DNA from: Gammaproteobacteria bacterium
GTDB taxonomy: Bacteria; Gemmatimonadota; Gemmatimonadetes; Longimicrobiales; Gaopeijiaceae
Direction: 5' to 3'
Assembly: GCA_028820325.1 (NCBI GenBank)
Contig: JAPPJO010000088.1
Coordinates: forward strand, 62,001 to 126,000
DNA: 64,000 nucleotides
The notes beneath the pieces are model-generated. The model was not told where the DNA came from. It did not search any database and worked only from the letters and a program-made list of their open reading frames with translations. The number at the start of each line of letters is the position of its first letter. The first letter of the stretch is position 1. The position numbers and the translations under genes were made by a program. Below are positions 17,062 through 26,794 of this stretch, piece after piece.

Positions 17062-19641
17062 ATGCGAACCCCGCAGCACCTGTTCATGACCGCGCTGGTG
17101 GTCCTGGCCGCCACGTTTCCCGGTCCGCGCCAGGCCCACGCGCAGGTGCCGAAAGTCACCGCCGGCCAGGTGGTGGACCGCGAGACGCTCCGAGGCTTCG
17201 TGACCTGGGCGACCTCCGAATTCAGCATGGTCACCGACATCAACGCGGGTTCACAGCTGGTGAACGATTTTCGCGTGGAGGGCAGTGACTGGAACGTAGG
17301 CAACATGTACCTGATCCTGTTGACCCTGGACGGACAGGTATTGATCCACGGCGAAAACCCCCACTTCGACGGCAAGAACGTGCTCGGAGTGGTCGACGAC
17401 CGGGGCACCAGAGTCGTCGAGCAGATGCTGGCCGCGGGAGCGGCCGGAGGCGGGTTCGTGGAGTGGTGCTGGGACGATCCGCTGGACGCGGCCGATATCC
17501 CGTGCAAGGACAGCTACGCACTCCAGTACCACTCCATGGTGGCCGGCGTGGATCTGGTCGTGGTGGGCGGGTACTTCCAGGATCTCGCGCATGCCGGCGA
17601 GCCGCTCCCCGACGTCCCGCTGCCTGCGCTGTCGGCCGCCGACGTGGTGGACCGGGAGACCCTCAGGCAGTTCGTGGACGGCTCGGTTGGCTGGTTGACC
17701 GAGCTCGTCGGGCAGGTCGGGTTCGAGCGCGCGAACGAGTGGAAGACGGTGCTGAGAGAGGACGGCGGGCACTTCAAATCCGGCCCGGTCTATCTCTTCA
17801 TCTTCACTCCCCAGGGATACGTCATCTTCCACGGCGCCGACCCCTGGCGGGAAGGCCGGACGGTTCTGGACAACACGGACTTCCAGGGACGGCCGTTCGT
17901 AAGGGACGTCATCGCCGTAGCCCAGGGGGGCGGAGGATTCGTCGAGTATTTCTGGGATGATCCGACGGTGGAGGGAGACGAGGACACGGGAAGCCCGAAG
18001 GTGAGCTACGCCGTCTCGATAACGAGCGACCTTCCCGTCTTCCAGGACATCGAGTTCATCGTCGGGGCCGGGTTCTACCGGAACTTCTCCACCGCCGAAG
18101 CGGAAGCAGCGGCGGCGGACTGGCTCCAGCGGTTCGGCAGGTCGGTGGCCAGCCAGACGATGGAGATGATCGGCAACCGCGTTTCACACCGCCATCGGCA
18201 GGAGGACTTCGTCGAGGTGGGTGGGCGGACGCTCGATTTCGGCTCGCTCCTCGACCCGAACACCCTCGCGAGCGCCGGGGCGGCCGGACCGTCGATCCTG
18301 CTCCCGATGTCCGCCGGCGGTCTGTTCGGCGGCAGCGCCTTCCAGCTCTCGTCCGGCGGGTCCGGCGGCGGCTACTCCCTGTGGGGAGGCGGAGAGATCA
18401 TGCGGTTCAACCACGAGGAGGGAGGAGGTTTCGGCGACGGCGAGGTCAGCACCGCCACGCTCGGCGCCGACTACGAGGTCGGCCCGGTGGTGACCGGCCT
18501 TGCGGTGACCCACAGCCGCGGGTCCGGCAACTTCGAACTCGGGCGTCCGGGTCAGGACGATGCCGGAGAGGTCTCCAGCAGTCTCACCAGCGGCTTCCCC
18601 TATGCCCGGCTTGCCATCAGCGACCGCCTGTTGACCTGGGGCGTGCTCGGTTACGGCGCCGGAAGGCTGGATATCGCGGGCGGCGGCGAGGAGGACCCGG
18701 AGAGCGACATCTCCATGCGGATGGGCGGTGTGGGGTTCAAGGGAGATCTCGTGCGTTCCGCAGACGCCGGCGGTTTTGAACTGGCGCTGCGCTCGGACGC
18801 CTTTCTCGCGCGCATGGACTCGGAAGCCGTCGAGGGGCGAGGCGAACTGACCGCCGACGCAAGCCGCGTACGGATGCTCCTCGAAGCTTCGACGGGATTC
18901 ACGACGGGCGCCGGTGCGATGCTGCGTCCTCAGGTGCGCGCCGGCATGCGGTACGACGGTGGCGACACCGAGTCCGGACTCGGGATGGAGGCGGGAGGGG
19001 GCCTTACCTTCGTGGACCCCAACCGGGGACTCACCATCCGGGTGCATGGCCGCACGCTGCTCACGCACGAACAGAACGGCTACGAGGAATGGGGTCTCGG
19101 CGGATCGATCGACTTCAACCCGGGCGGCGAAGGACGCGGACTCTCCGTCGGCCTGAGACCGACCTGGGGATCGACGGCAAGCGGACTGGCGCGTCTCTGG
19201 GCGCAGGGTGCGGCGGGGATGACCGCCAACACCTACGGAGCCCGAGGCTTGAACGCGGAGGTCGGCTATGGATTCGGCGCAGGAGAGGGCGAGGCCGTGT
19301 TCAATGCCGTACGCAAGGCTCGCCATGTCCGAGCAGCCCGGCTCCGGCTACCTCGGCGCATACCGGACGGCAAGCCCGGCCGCAAACATGCCGCTACACG
19401 TCTCGAGCCAGGGCAGGTACGGCTATCAGTTGGGCGGCCGTCTGACCGTCGGCCCGGGTTTGTCGGCGAACATCGAGGCCGGCCGCAGCGCGTGGGCTCC
19501 CGATTCGGGTCCGGCCCACGGCGCCATGGTCAACTTCTCCCTGCACTGGTAGCGGAATCCCGGGTGGGTCGGCCGGCGTCAGGCGGACCGGCCCCCCGCG
19601 TTCCTCAATCGTCGACTGATCCGAGCCCGTCCGGGTCGTAG
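17062..19641 (+). CDS. Secreted double-Cache-domain protein with C-terminal beta-barrel; apparent frameshift near 19,303
   Basis: ATG at 17,062 is preceded by GGGAGG at 5 bases and encodes a clear signal peptide (MRTPQHLFMTALVVLAATF, cleavage near AHAQ). Two similar sensor modules follow (about residues 35-185 and 190-345), each starting VVDRETLR and ending GGGFVEWCWDDP or GGGFVEYFWDDP. These match single Cache domains, which bind small ligands in the periplasm. The remainder (about 400-800) is rich in Gly and alternating hydrophobic residues, like an outer-membrane barrel. The intact frame runs to 19,641 but its last 110 residues turn Arg/Pro-rich. From 19,306 the +1 frame instead encodes a good barrel end finishing in NFSLHW at 19,552. 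One extra base at the AAT of 19,303-19,305 would explain this (sequencing error or real mutation). Confidence 0.75.
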   Translation: MRTPQHLFMTALVVLAATFPGPRQAHAQVPKVTAGQVVDRETLRGFVTWATSEFSMVTDINAGSQLVNDFRVEGSDWNVGNMYLILLTLDGQVLIHGENPHFDGKNVLGVVDDRGTRVVEQMLAAGAAGGGFVEWCWDDPLDAADIPCKDSYALQYHSMVAGVDLVVVGGYFQDLAHAGEPLPDVPLPALSAADVVDRETLRQFVDGSVGWLTELVGQVGFERANEWKTVLREDGGHFKSGPVYLFIFTPQGYVIFHGADPWREGRTVLDNTDFQGRPFVRDVIAVAQGGGGFVEYFWDDPTVEGDEDTGSPKVSYAVSITSDLPVFQDIEFIVGAGFYRNFSTAEAEAAAADWLQRFGRSVASQTMEMIGNRVSHRHRQEDFVEVGGRTLDFGSLLDPNTLASAGAAGPSILLPMSAGGLFGGSAFQLSSGGSGGGYSLWGGGEIMRFNHEEGGGFGDGEVSTATLGADYEVGPVVTGLAVTHSRGSGNFELGRPGQDDAGEVSSSLTSGFPYARLAISDRLLTWGVLGYGAGRLDIAGGGEEDPESDISMRMGGVGFKGDLVRSADAGGFELALRSDAFLARMDSEAVEGRGELTADASRVRMLLEASTGFTTGAGAMLRPQVRAGMRYDGGDTESGLGMEAGGGLTFVDPNRGLTIRVHGRTLLTHEQNGYEEWGLGGSIDFNPGGEGRGLSVGLRPTWGSTASGLARLWAQGAAGMTANTYGARGLNAEVGYGFGAGEGEAVFNAVRKARHVRAARLRLPRRIPDGKPGRKHAATRLEPGQVRLSVGRPSDRRPGFVGEHRGRPQRVGSRFGSGPRRHGQLLPALVAESRVGRPASGGPAPRVPQSSTDPSPSGS

Positions 19642-20336
19642 CGCAGGGGCTCGACCCGGATGCCTGTCCGGTCCAGCGCCAGCGCGGCCTCGGCTCCCGC
19701 CGCGCAAGGAACGCCACCGATGTGCCATCGCCGAGGATCCTCCGGCAGATCCTCGACCGCCAGCAGTCCCTGCGCGGCGCCGGGAGTTGGATCCACGGAG
19801 AAAGACCTCAGCGGATGTGTGAGGCCGAAGCCCAGCGCCTTCAGGAACGCCTCCTTGCGGGTCCAGATGCGGAAGAAGAGCCGCCGCCGTTCTTCCGCCG
19901 GGGCCGCGTGCAGCCGCGCCGCCTCGTCGCGGGCGAAGTTCTTGTCGGCGATACCGAGCATGAGGCGCACAGTGCGCCTTTCCTCGATGTCCACGCCCAG
20001 CCGGCCGGAGGCGGCCACGGCGATCATGAGCCGGTCCTCGGAGTGCGACTGGTTGAAGGAAGGGCCACCGGGCAGGAAGGGCTTCCCCTTGTCCTCGTAG
20101 TGAAAGCGGACGGTCTCCGGGGCGATGCCGGTCAGCTGCCCCAGCACGCGGCGCAGGTGCGCCTGGGCCACTGTGTAGCGACGGCGGTGCCGGTCGTACA
20201 CGAAGCGGTCGCCGCGCTTGCGTTCGCGCGCGGAGAGAAGCCGCCGGGCAGCGGCCAAGACGTCTGCGGGGACATCCAGCCGCCCCTCCCAGATGTAGAC
20301 GACGCCTGGCTGGAGGTGTGGGACTCTCGTGGTCAT
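19605..20336 (-). CDS. 4'-phosphopantetheinyl transferase superfamily protein (Sfp type)
   Basis: Transfers the phosphopantetheine arm of CoA onto carrier-protein serines of fatty-acid, polyketide or non-ribosomal peptide systems. The 243-residue pseudo-dimeric length is that of Sfp/Gsp enzymes. Motifs visible are the CoA-binding NQSHSEDRLMIAVA region, the magnesium-binding GVDIEERR (Asp and Glu), and WTRKEAFLKALGFGL (Glu and Lys). ATG at 20,336. No carrier-protein gene cluster is nearby, so it may be the general enzyme. Its 3' end overlaps the open frame of the frameshifted barrel gene by 37 bases, but not the corrected reading frame, which ends at 19,552. This supports the frameshift interpretation. 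Confidence 0.93.
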   Translation of the reverse strand: MTTRVPHLQPGVVYIWEGRLDVPADVLAAARRLLSARERKRGDRFVYDRHRRRYTVAQAHLRRVLGQLTGIAPETVRFHYEDKGKPFLPGGPSFNQSHSEDRLMIAVAASGRLGVDIEERRTVRLMLGIADKNFARDEAARLHAAPAEERRRLFFRIWTRKEAFLKALGFGLTHPLRSFSVDPTPGAAQGLLAVEDLPEDPRRWHIGGVPCAAGAEAALALDRTGIRVEPLRYDPDGLGSVDD

Positions 20337-20498
20337 GTGCGTTGCCGGGAGCGAGAAGTCGTTGCCGTGAAGCCAGTCTGGTGCCTTGCGGGCGTATGGC
20401 GCAAAGTCCGCGGCCGATCAAGAATAGATCACACCCGCGGGAACGATCGCCCGAGCCTGCGGGACCCCGTCGCAACCGTCTTCCGAGGAGCCATCCCG

Positions 20499-21542
20499 AT
20501 GTTTGCCACGCCGACTTCGCGCTCGTTCAGGCGCGCCGCAGCCTTCGCTCCCTGCATCCCCCTCGCCCTGGCTGCCTGCCAGGCCGCGCCTCCTCTGGAG
20601 GAACAATCCGCCGAGGCGCCACCGGCCGCGGAGACGCCGGCGCCCGAGTACACGCTCGGCCCCGAGAACTCCCACAATCGCTGGAGTTCCACGATCCCGC
20701 CCCAGCTCACGGTTCCCTCCGGAGCCGTCGTCGAGGTGTTCACCAAGGAGGCCTCCGATGGTCAGATCACCGAATCCACGACCGCCGAGGACCTGGCCAA
20801 CGTCGACTTCGACCTGATCCATGCCCTCACCGGACCCATCTACGTGGAAGGGGCGAGCCCGGGCGACATCCTCGCCGTCACCCTGCACGAGATCGAGGTC
20901 CAGGGATGGGGATGGGCCGGCATCTTCCCGGGCTTCGGGTTCCTGGCCGACGAGATCACCGGGCCCTGGATCCGGGGGTTCCCGATGGAGCCCGGCGCCA
21001 CGGAGGTCGCCTTCAACGACGACATCACGATCCCGCTGGCGCCGTTCGCCGGGGTCATGGGGGTCGCGCCCGACACCGACTCGATGCTCGTGACCATCCC
21101 GCCACGCACCAACGGCGGGAACATGGACAACCGCCACATGATCGCCGGGACCACGGTTTACTTCCCGGTCCAGGTCGAGGGTGCGCTCTTCTCCATCGGC
21201 GACGCGCACGCCGCCCAGGGAGACGGCGAAGTGTCCGGTTCCGCCATCGAGACGCCCGTGCGCGTCGTCTTCGAAGTCGAGGTCATGGAGAACACGCGCG
21301 GCATGGTCGAGCCCCAGTACGAGAGCGACGACTACTACGCCGTGACCGGGTTCGGCACCACCATCGACGAGGCGGCCCGCAAGGCCACCCGCTACATGAT
21401 CGACTATCTCGTCGCCGAACACGGCCTCACCCGCGAGGAAGCCTACGTGCTCTGCTCGATCGCCGGCGACATGAAGATCTCGGAGACGGTGGACGTGCCC
21501 CACATGCTGGTCAGCATGCACATGCCGAAGGGGATCTTCTGA
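20499..21542 (+). CDS. Acetamidase/formamidase family lipoprotein
   Basis: A 347-residue member of the FmdA/AmdA family, which hydrolyses short amides to ammonia and the acid. The family hallmark IGDAHAAQGDGEV is present, together with an N-terminal NSHNRWS block and VTIPPRTNGGNMDNRH. Unlike cytosolic FmdA, it begins with a signal peptide ending in the lipobox LALAAC, so the mature protein should be a lipid-anchored periplasmic or outer-membrane enzyme. ATG at 20,499 has GAGGAG 8 bases upstream. It is divergent from the phosphopantetheinyl transferase gene, and only 26 bases separate it from the next gene downstream. Substrate is unknown. Confidence 0.9.
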   Translation: MFATPTSRSFRRAAAFAPCIPLALAACQAAPPLEEQSAEAPPAAETPAPEYTLGPENSHNRWSSTIPPQLTVPSGAVVEVFTKEASDGQITESTTAEDLANVDFDLIHALTGPIYVEGASPGDILAVTLHEIEVQGWGWAGIFPGFGFLADEITGPWIRGFPMEPGATEVAFNDDITIPLAPFAGVMGVAPDTDSMLVTIPPRTNGGNMDNRHMIAGTTVYFPVQVEGALFSIGDAHAAQGDGEVSGSAIETPVRVVFEVEVMENTRGMVEPQYESDDYYAVTGFGTTIDEAARKATRYMIDYLVAEHGLTREEAYVLCSIAGDMKISETVDVPHMLVSMHMPKGIF

Positions 21543-21568
21543 GGACTGGGGAGATCGAGGAGACCTAC

Positions 21569-22750
21569 ATGAGCATAGCCTTCGTCGTGATGCAGATTGG
21601 AGACTCGGAGCTGAATCAGCTGTTCGACACGGTCATCCAACCGGCCATCGAGTCGGTAGGCCTGCAGGCGAAGCGGGTAGACCGTCACAACGAGGGCGGG
21701 CTGCTCAAGAGTGAGATCATCGAGTTCTTGAACAACTCGGACATCATCATTGCCGATCTCACCAACGAACGACCCAACGTTTACCTGGAGGTCGGATATG
21801 CGATGGGAATCGACAAGTTTCGCAACCTAATCCTGACTTGCAGGAGCGACCACCTGCCCGGCAACGCCGGCTGGCAACCAGACGGTCCCAAGATCCACTT
21901 CGACCTCGTGGGATACGACATTTTGCTTTGGGAACCATCCGAGCCCGACAGCTTTCGCCAAGAACTGAAACGTCGAATTCGGCGACGACGGGCACTCCTC
22001 TCGCCGGTCACCCAAGTCCAAGAGCCGGTACTCGACATGGACTGGGTACGAACCCACCAAGAAACTGCCTCGCGCCAGATGGCGGAGACGGGCTTCACGG
22101 CCTACATGGAGGCATCGTTCGGAATCGCCGCTCCCAAACCTGACCGCAGTCCGTCCGAGCTATTGAGCGCGGCTTCAGATGCTATGATTCGAACCTTCGG
22201 ATGGCCCATCGGCGTCGTCTTCCATGATGTACCCGAGTATCAACCCCGGCCTCGGTCAGATGGAATCGTGGCTGAGGTAAAGCGGGCGGGTGAGTTCCCG
22301 GATTCCTACTACGACTACTGGGCCCTGCGGCGGAATGGAGACTTTTTCCTTCGGAAGAGCCTCTTCGAGGACAAGCGGGACCCGACTGCGATCTTCTTCA
22401 ACACGAGAATTGTCAGGAACACCGAGCTGCTGATGTATGCCCTTAGGTTGTACGACCGGCTCGCCATCGACCCCTCGACCCGATTCGAACTCGAACTCCG
22501 TTACGGTGGACTAAACGGCCGGGTGCTGCGTACCTCGTCACCTAACCGCTACATGTCCGGATCCCATACGTGCTCCGAGGATCAGATCACGACGAGCTAC
22601 AACGGTAGCCTACAAGACGTCGAGGGAAGCCTCACGGAGGTCGTGAAACAGCTCACCGCGCCCATGCTTGCTCTGTTTGATTTCTTCGAGTTGGCTGACT
22701 CAATCTATCAGGAAATCGTGGAAGCCTACGTGGAGGGTCGAGTAACGTAA
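21569..22750 (+). CDS. Protein with N-terminal nucleoside 2-deoxyribosyltransferase-like domain
   Basis: A 393-residue soluble protein. Residues 1-90 match the Rossmann-like nucleoside 2-deoxyribosyltransferase/TIR-like group: FVVMQIGDSELNQLFDTVI, then IIEFLNNSDIIIADLTNERP and NVYLEVGYAMG, where the Glu is in the position of the family's catalytic residue. Such domains cleave N-glycosidic bonds of nucleosides or NAD, and several occur in defence proteins. Residues about 150-393 are unrecognised and may be a sensor or effector module. ATG at 21,569 has GAGGAG 7 bases upstream. It is close behind the formamidase gene but its composition is less GC-rich, and it begins the accessory region. A defence role is inference only. 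Confidence 0.65.
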   Translation: MSIAFVVMQIGDSELNQLFDTVIQPAIESVGLQAKRVDRHNEGGLLKSEIIEFLNNSDIIIADLTNERPNVYLEVGYAMGIDKFRNLILTCRSDHLPGNAGWQPDGPKIHFDLVGYDILLWEPSEPDSFRQELKRRIRRRRALLSPVTQVQEPVLDMDWVRTHQETASRQMAETGFTAYMEASFGIAAPKPDRSPSELLSAASDAMIRTFGWPIGVVFHDVPEYQPRPRSDGIVAEVKRAGEFPDSYYDYWALRRNGDFFLRKSLFEDKRDPTAIFFNTRIVRNTELLMYALRLYDRLAIDPSTRFELELRYGGLNGRVLRTSSPNRYMSGSHTCSEDQITTSYNGSLQDVEGSLTEVVKQLTAPMLALFDFFELADSIYQEIVEAYVEGRVT

Positions 22751-23380
22751 GCCAGCTCACTCGCAGCTCGAACGCGACCTGCGAGCGGTGCCGGTCCCAC
22801 ACGGCCAAGATGCTACAGGTGGCGCTTCGATCGGGGATAGTAGGGCCTTGATCACGCGGAGCGTGCGTTCCACGCCGACGATGAAGCCGAACGCTTTGAA
22901 ATGTGTGGGCAGGTCCGTAAGGGGGAATGCGACGCGGCTTGGCGCAGGTCCGGATCGCGAAGCTCGAGGCATGGAAGTCGCTCACCAAGGTGTTGCGTGG
23001 AGCGGTCGCGCTCGCGTAGCGCGTCGAGAGCCTCGCAAGCCTGTCCGTAGACGCTGCGAGATCGCGCTAGGCTCTACCTCTGTTGGGCGATCAACACACG
23101 CCCGGTCCGAACAGGTCGATAGCCCCCGCAGAAGTGGTGTTGTAGACCGGCGGCTCGGTGTGGATTGCGTGTGGCCGGCGACATTCAGCGACACATCCCC
23201 GACGGAGCGGAGCATGCTAGGACATCACGGCTACTCCTCCCACTCCGAGCCTGATTTCGAGCTTCTAAGAACCGGTGTCCGGCACCTGGATGTGCCATAA
23301 GGGGTCATGACAGGCTTGACGAGGTAATGGCTGTCCACTACCTTGGTTTACATACCTCATGACCACAGGAGTTGGCCATC
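22751..23380. other. Stretch without a supported gene at the left part of the accessory island
   Basis: No convincing gene is seen in these 630 bases. Short open frames exist on both strands (up to 170 codons), but they are rich in Arg, Ser and Pro and lack ribosome-binding sites and recognisable motifs. No tRNA, integrase or inverted-repeat ends were found. The sequence may be decayed mobile or defence DNA, or the promoter region of the gene starting at 23,381. Confidence 0.4.
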
Positions 23381-23890
23381 ATGCCTTTGGACCCCGAGAT
23401 CAAAGCTATGTCAGACATCGTGTCTGCCTTAGAAGACCTGGAGGATGTACAGGTCACCCGCGTCTTGAACTGGGCGCAGGAAAGGTACAGCGTTTCCCGA
23501 CCACGTGTTGGATCTTCCACTTCCAGGCGGACAACACCTACCGCCGATAAGGGAGCCCATGCCACGTCTGCGTCTGGGTATGCTGAATTCCATGACCTTT
23601 TCGAAGCTGCCAGCCCGAACACCGTGTTGAATCGCATACTCGTTGCCGCGTATTGGCTTCAGGTGGAGAAGAATCAGGACACTTTCGGCAGCGGTCCAGT
23701 CAACCGAGAGCTGAAGCACGTGGGGTACCCGTCGTCCAACATAACGAGGGATCTGAACAAGCTGATGAACCGGTCCCCAAAGCTCGTGATGAAGGTTCGA
23801 AAGGAGGGCTCGGCGAAGCAGTCACGCAATCGGTACAAGCTTACCAGTCCGGGGATCGACGCCGTGGTCCAGATGCTCAAGAAGTCATGA
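23381..23890 (+). CDS. Small protein with predicted winged-helix C-terminal domain
   Basis: A 169-residue protein of unknown family. The C-terminal half (about 75-169) looks like a winged helix-turn-helix: AAYWLQVEKNQDTFGSGPVN, then NRELKHVGYPSSNITRDLNK, and a basic wing ending RNRYKLTSPGIDAVVQMLK. A Ser/Thr/Arg-rich linker (about 40-60) separates it from an N-terminal helix. ATG at 23,381 has AGGAG 9 bases upstream. It is followed 46 bases later by a gene that also begins with a winged-helix-like segment. Codon use is less GC-biased than in the flanking chromosome, suggesting transfer. A DNA-binding or regulatory role is inferred. Confidence 0.6.
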   Translation: MPLDPEIKAMSDIVSALEDLEDVQVTRVLNWAQERYSVSRPRVGSSTSRRTTPTADKGAHATSASGYAEFHDLFEAASPNTVLNRILVAAYWLQVEKNQDTFGSGPVNRELKHVGYPSSNITRDLNKLMNRSPKLVMKVRKEGSAKQSRNRYKLTSPGIDAVVQMLKKS

Positions 23891-23936
23891 GACGTGCCGT
23901 TATCAGCCGACTCAACACACGGGAGTCGTACTACGG

Positions 23937-24665
23937 ATGCTGAGGCCCAACCGCCTAAAGGACCTGCTTGCTAGACCGGACTTTTCGCGTCGTGAGAAGA
24001 TGTTGCTCTGCCTCGCACGAGAACCGCTAGCACCACGGCAGGTCCAGGAAGTTAGAGAGACAGCGCTCGCACATGGCCTCCGACACGCCTTAAACTGGAA
24101 TGTTTCCCAGTTGTTGTCCGAACTTCAAGGGCTGGCGATCCGTTCCAAAGCAGGTTGGGAGCTTACTAGCGCTGGCCAGATCTCAGTGGGCAAACTCGCC
24201 GGATCGGCCGTTAGCGGACGTGCAATCCGGGTGGCGGTGGGGTTGAGGCGTCACCTTGATACAATTCGAGACGATACTACTCGAGGGTTCGTCGAGGAAG
24301 CGGTGCTGTGTCTGGAAAACGCGCTGCACCGGGCTGCCATCGTGCTGAGTTGGGTGGGTGCCGTTTCGGTGCTACAGCAACATGTGGCTCGTCTGCGGCT
24401 CCACGACTTCAACCGCGAGGCCCATCGGCGTTTCAAGAAATGGAAGCCGGCCCGAACCGCTGATGACCTTAGTCGTACCCGCGAGGCCGACTTCCTGATC
24501 GTCCTAGAGTCCATATCGGTTTTCGGAAAGAGCGTAAAGCAAGAGCTTGAGGCCGCCTTGAAACTGCGGAACGGATGCGGCCATCCCAACTCGCTCCAAG
24601 TCGGCGAAGCCAAGGCCGCGGCCCATGTGGAATCACTGATTCTCAACGTGTACTCGAAGTTCTGA
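23937..24665 (+). CDS. Winged-helix plus HEPN-like protein of unknown function
   Basis: A 242-residue protein. Residues 1-80 resemble a winged-helix domain (SRREKMLLCLAREPLAPRQV; ending AGWELTSAGQISV). The C-terminal 140 residues are all-helical and end with LKLRNGCGHPNSLQVGEAKA, in which R211-N-G-C-G-H216 fits the RX4-6H signature of HEPN ribonuclease-like domains. A helical segment (about 115-150) could be the other half of a HEPN bundle. ATG at 23,937 has a GGGAG box at about 11 bases. It sits 46 bases after the winged-helix gene and about 150 bases ahead of hsdM, all on the plus strand. RNase activity is a hypothesis from the motif and context. Confidence 0.6.
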   Translation: MLRPNRLKDLLARPDFSRREKMLLCLAREPLAPRQVQEVRETALAHGLRHALNWNVSQLLSELQGLAIRSKAGWELTSAGQISVGKLAGSAVSGRAIRVAVGLRRHLDTIRDDTTRGFVEEAVLCLENALHRAAIVLSWVGAVSVLQQHVARLRLHDFNREAHRRFKKWKPARTADDLSRTREADFLIVLESISVFGKSVKQELEAALKLRNGCGHPNSLQVGEAKAAAHVESLILNVYSKF

Positions 24666-24818
24666 CGAGAACAAAACTGGCCGACATTCCTTGGGGCTCA
24701 TTAGGCGGCTCTCGGTCCGCCCGCGCACTACGGCAGCACGTCACATGCCTTATCTTGGGCGGTGATCAGGCTCTAGCAGTTCGGCTAGGGCGACAGCGAA
24801 CATGAGACAGCGACGACG

Positions 24819-26368
<1,550 letters not shown>

Positions 26369-26372
<4 letters not shown>

Positions 26373-26794
26373 ACATCGACACCACCTTCCTGCGCCGCTG
26401 CATTGCTTCGCTGGAGCACGCGGTTGAGGGCATCGCACGTCAGGCAGACCGCGAAGATCTCATGTACGACATCTATCGCGCTGCTTGTGTCAAGGAGTTC
26501 GAGCTCGTCCTTGAGCAAAGCGGGAAGTTGCTGCGCAAGCGTCTCACCGCCTGGTTCGCTAGCAACCGCCAAGCGGACCGCCTGCATTTCAAGGATCTGT
26601 TCCGCCACGCGGCTCGCCACGACTTCATGGACTGCGAAACGGTCGAACGATGGCTGAGCTACCGGGACAACCGCAACTACACTGCGCACGATTACGGAGA
26701 GGACTTCGCGGAGGCCACCCTCCGGCTCCTACCGGACTTCATCCGTGACGCCAAGGCGCTGGCCGACATGATCGAGCAGGCCAACGATGACTGA
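26369..26794 (+). CDS. hepT: HepT-like HEPN toxin (nucleotidyltransferase substrate-binding protein, HI0074 family)
   Basis: A 141-residue all-helical HEPN protein. The RNase/AMPylation motif RX4HXY is intact as R102-N-Y-T-A-H107-D-Y109. In characterised HepT/MntA pairs this motif is the tRNA- or mRNA-cleaving centre, and its Tyr is AMPylated by MntA to neutralise the toxin. The family resemblance includes SLEHAV near the N terminus and [16 protein letters not shown] in the core. The GTG start at 26,369 overlaps the hsdM stop (GTGA), and its end overlaps the next gene by 8 bases. The next gene opens with an MntA nucleotidyltransferase domain fused to HsdS, so toxin and antitoxin are embedded in a restriction operon. 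Confidence 0.85.

Noticed and set aside
19553..19641. C-terminal tail of the long Cache/barrel frame as a real extension
   Set aside because: The tail is Arg/Pro-rich and overlaps the phosphopantetheinyl transferase gene. A +1 frame gives a proper barrel end at 19,552.
22788..23300. 170-codon plus-strand frame in the island gap
   Set aside because: No ribosome-binding site, no motif, Arg/Ser-rich composition.
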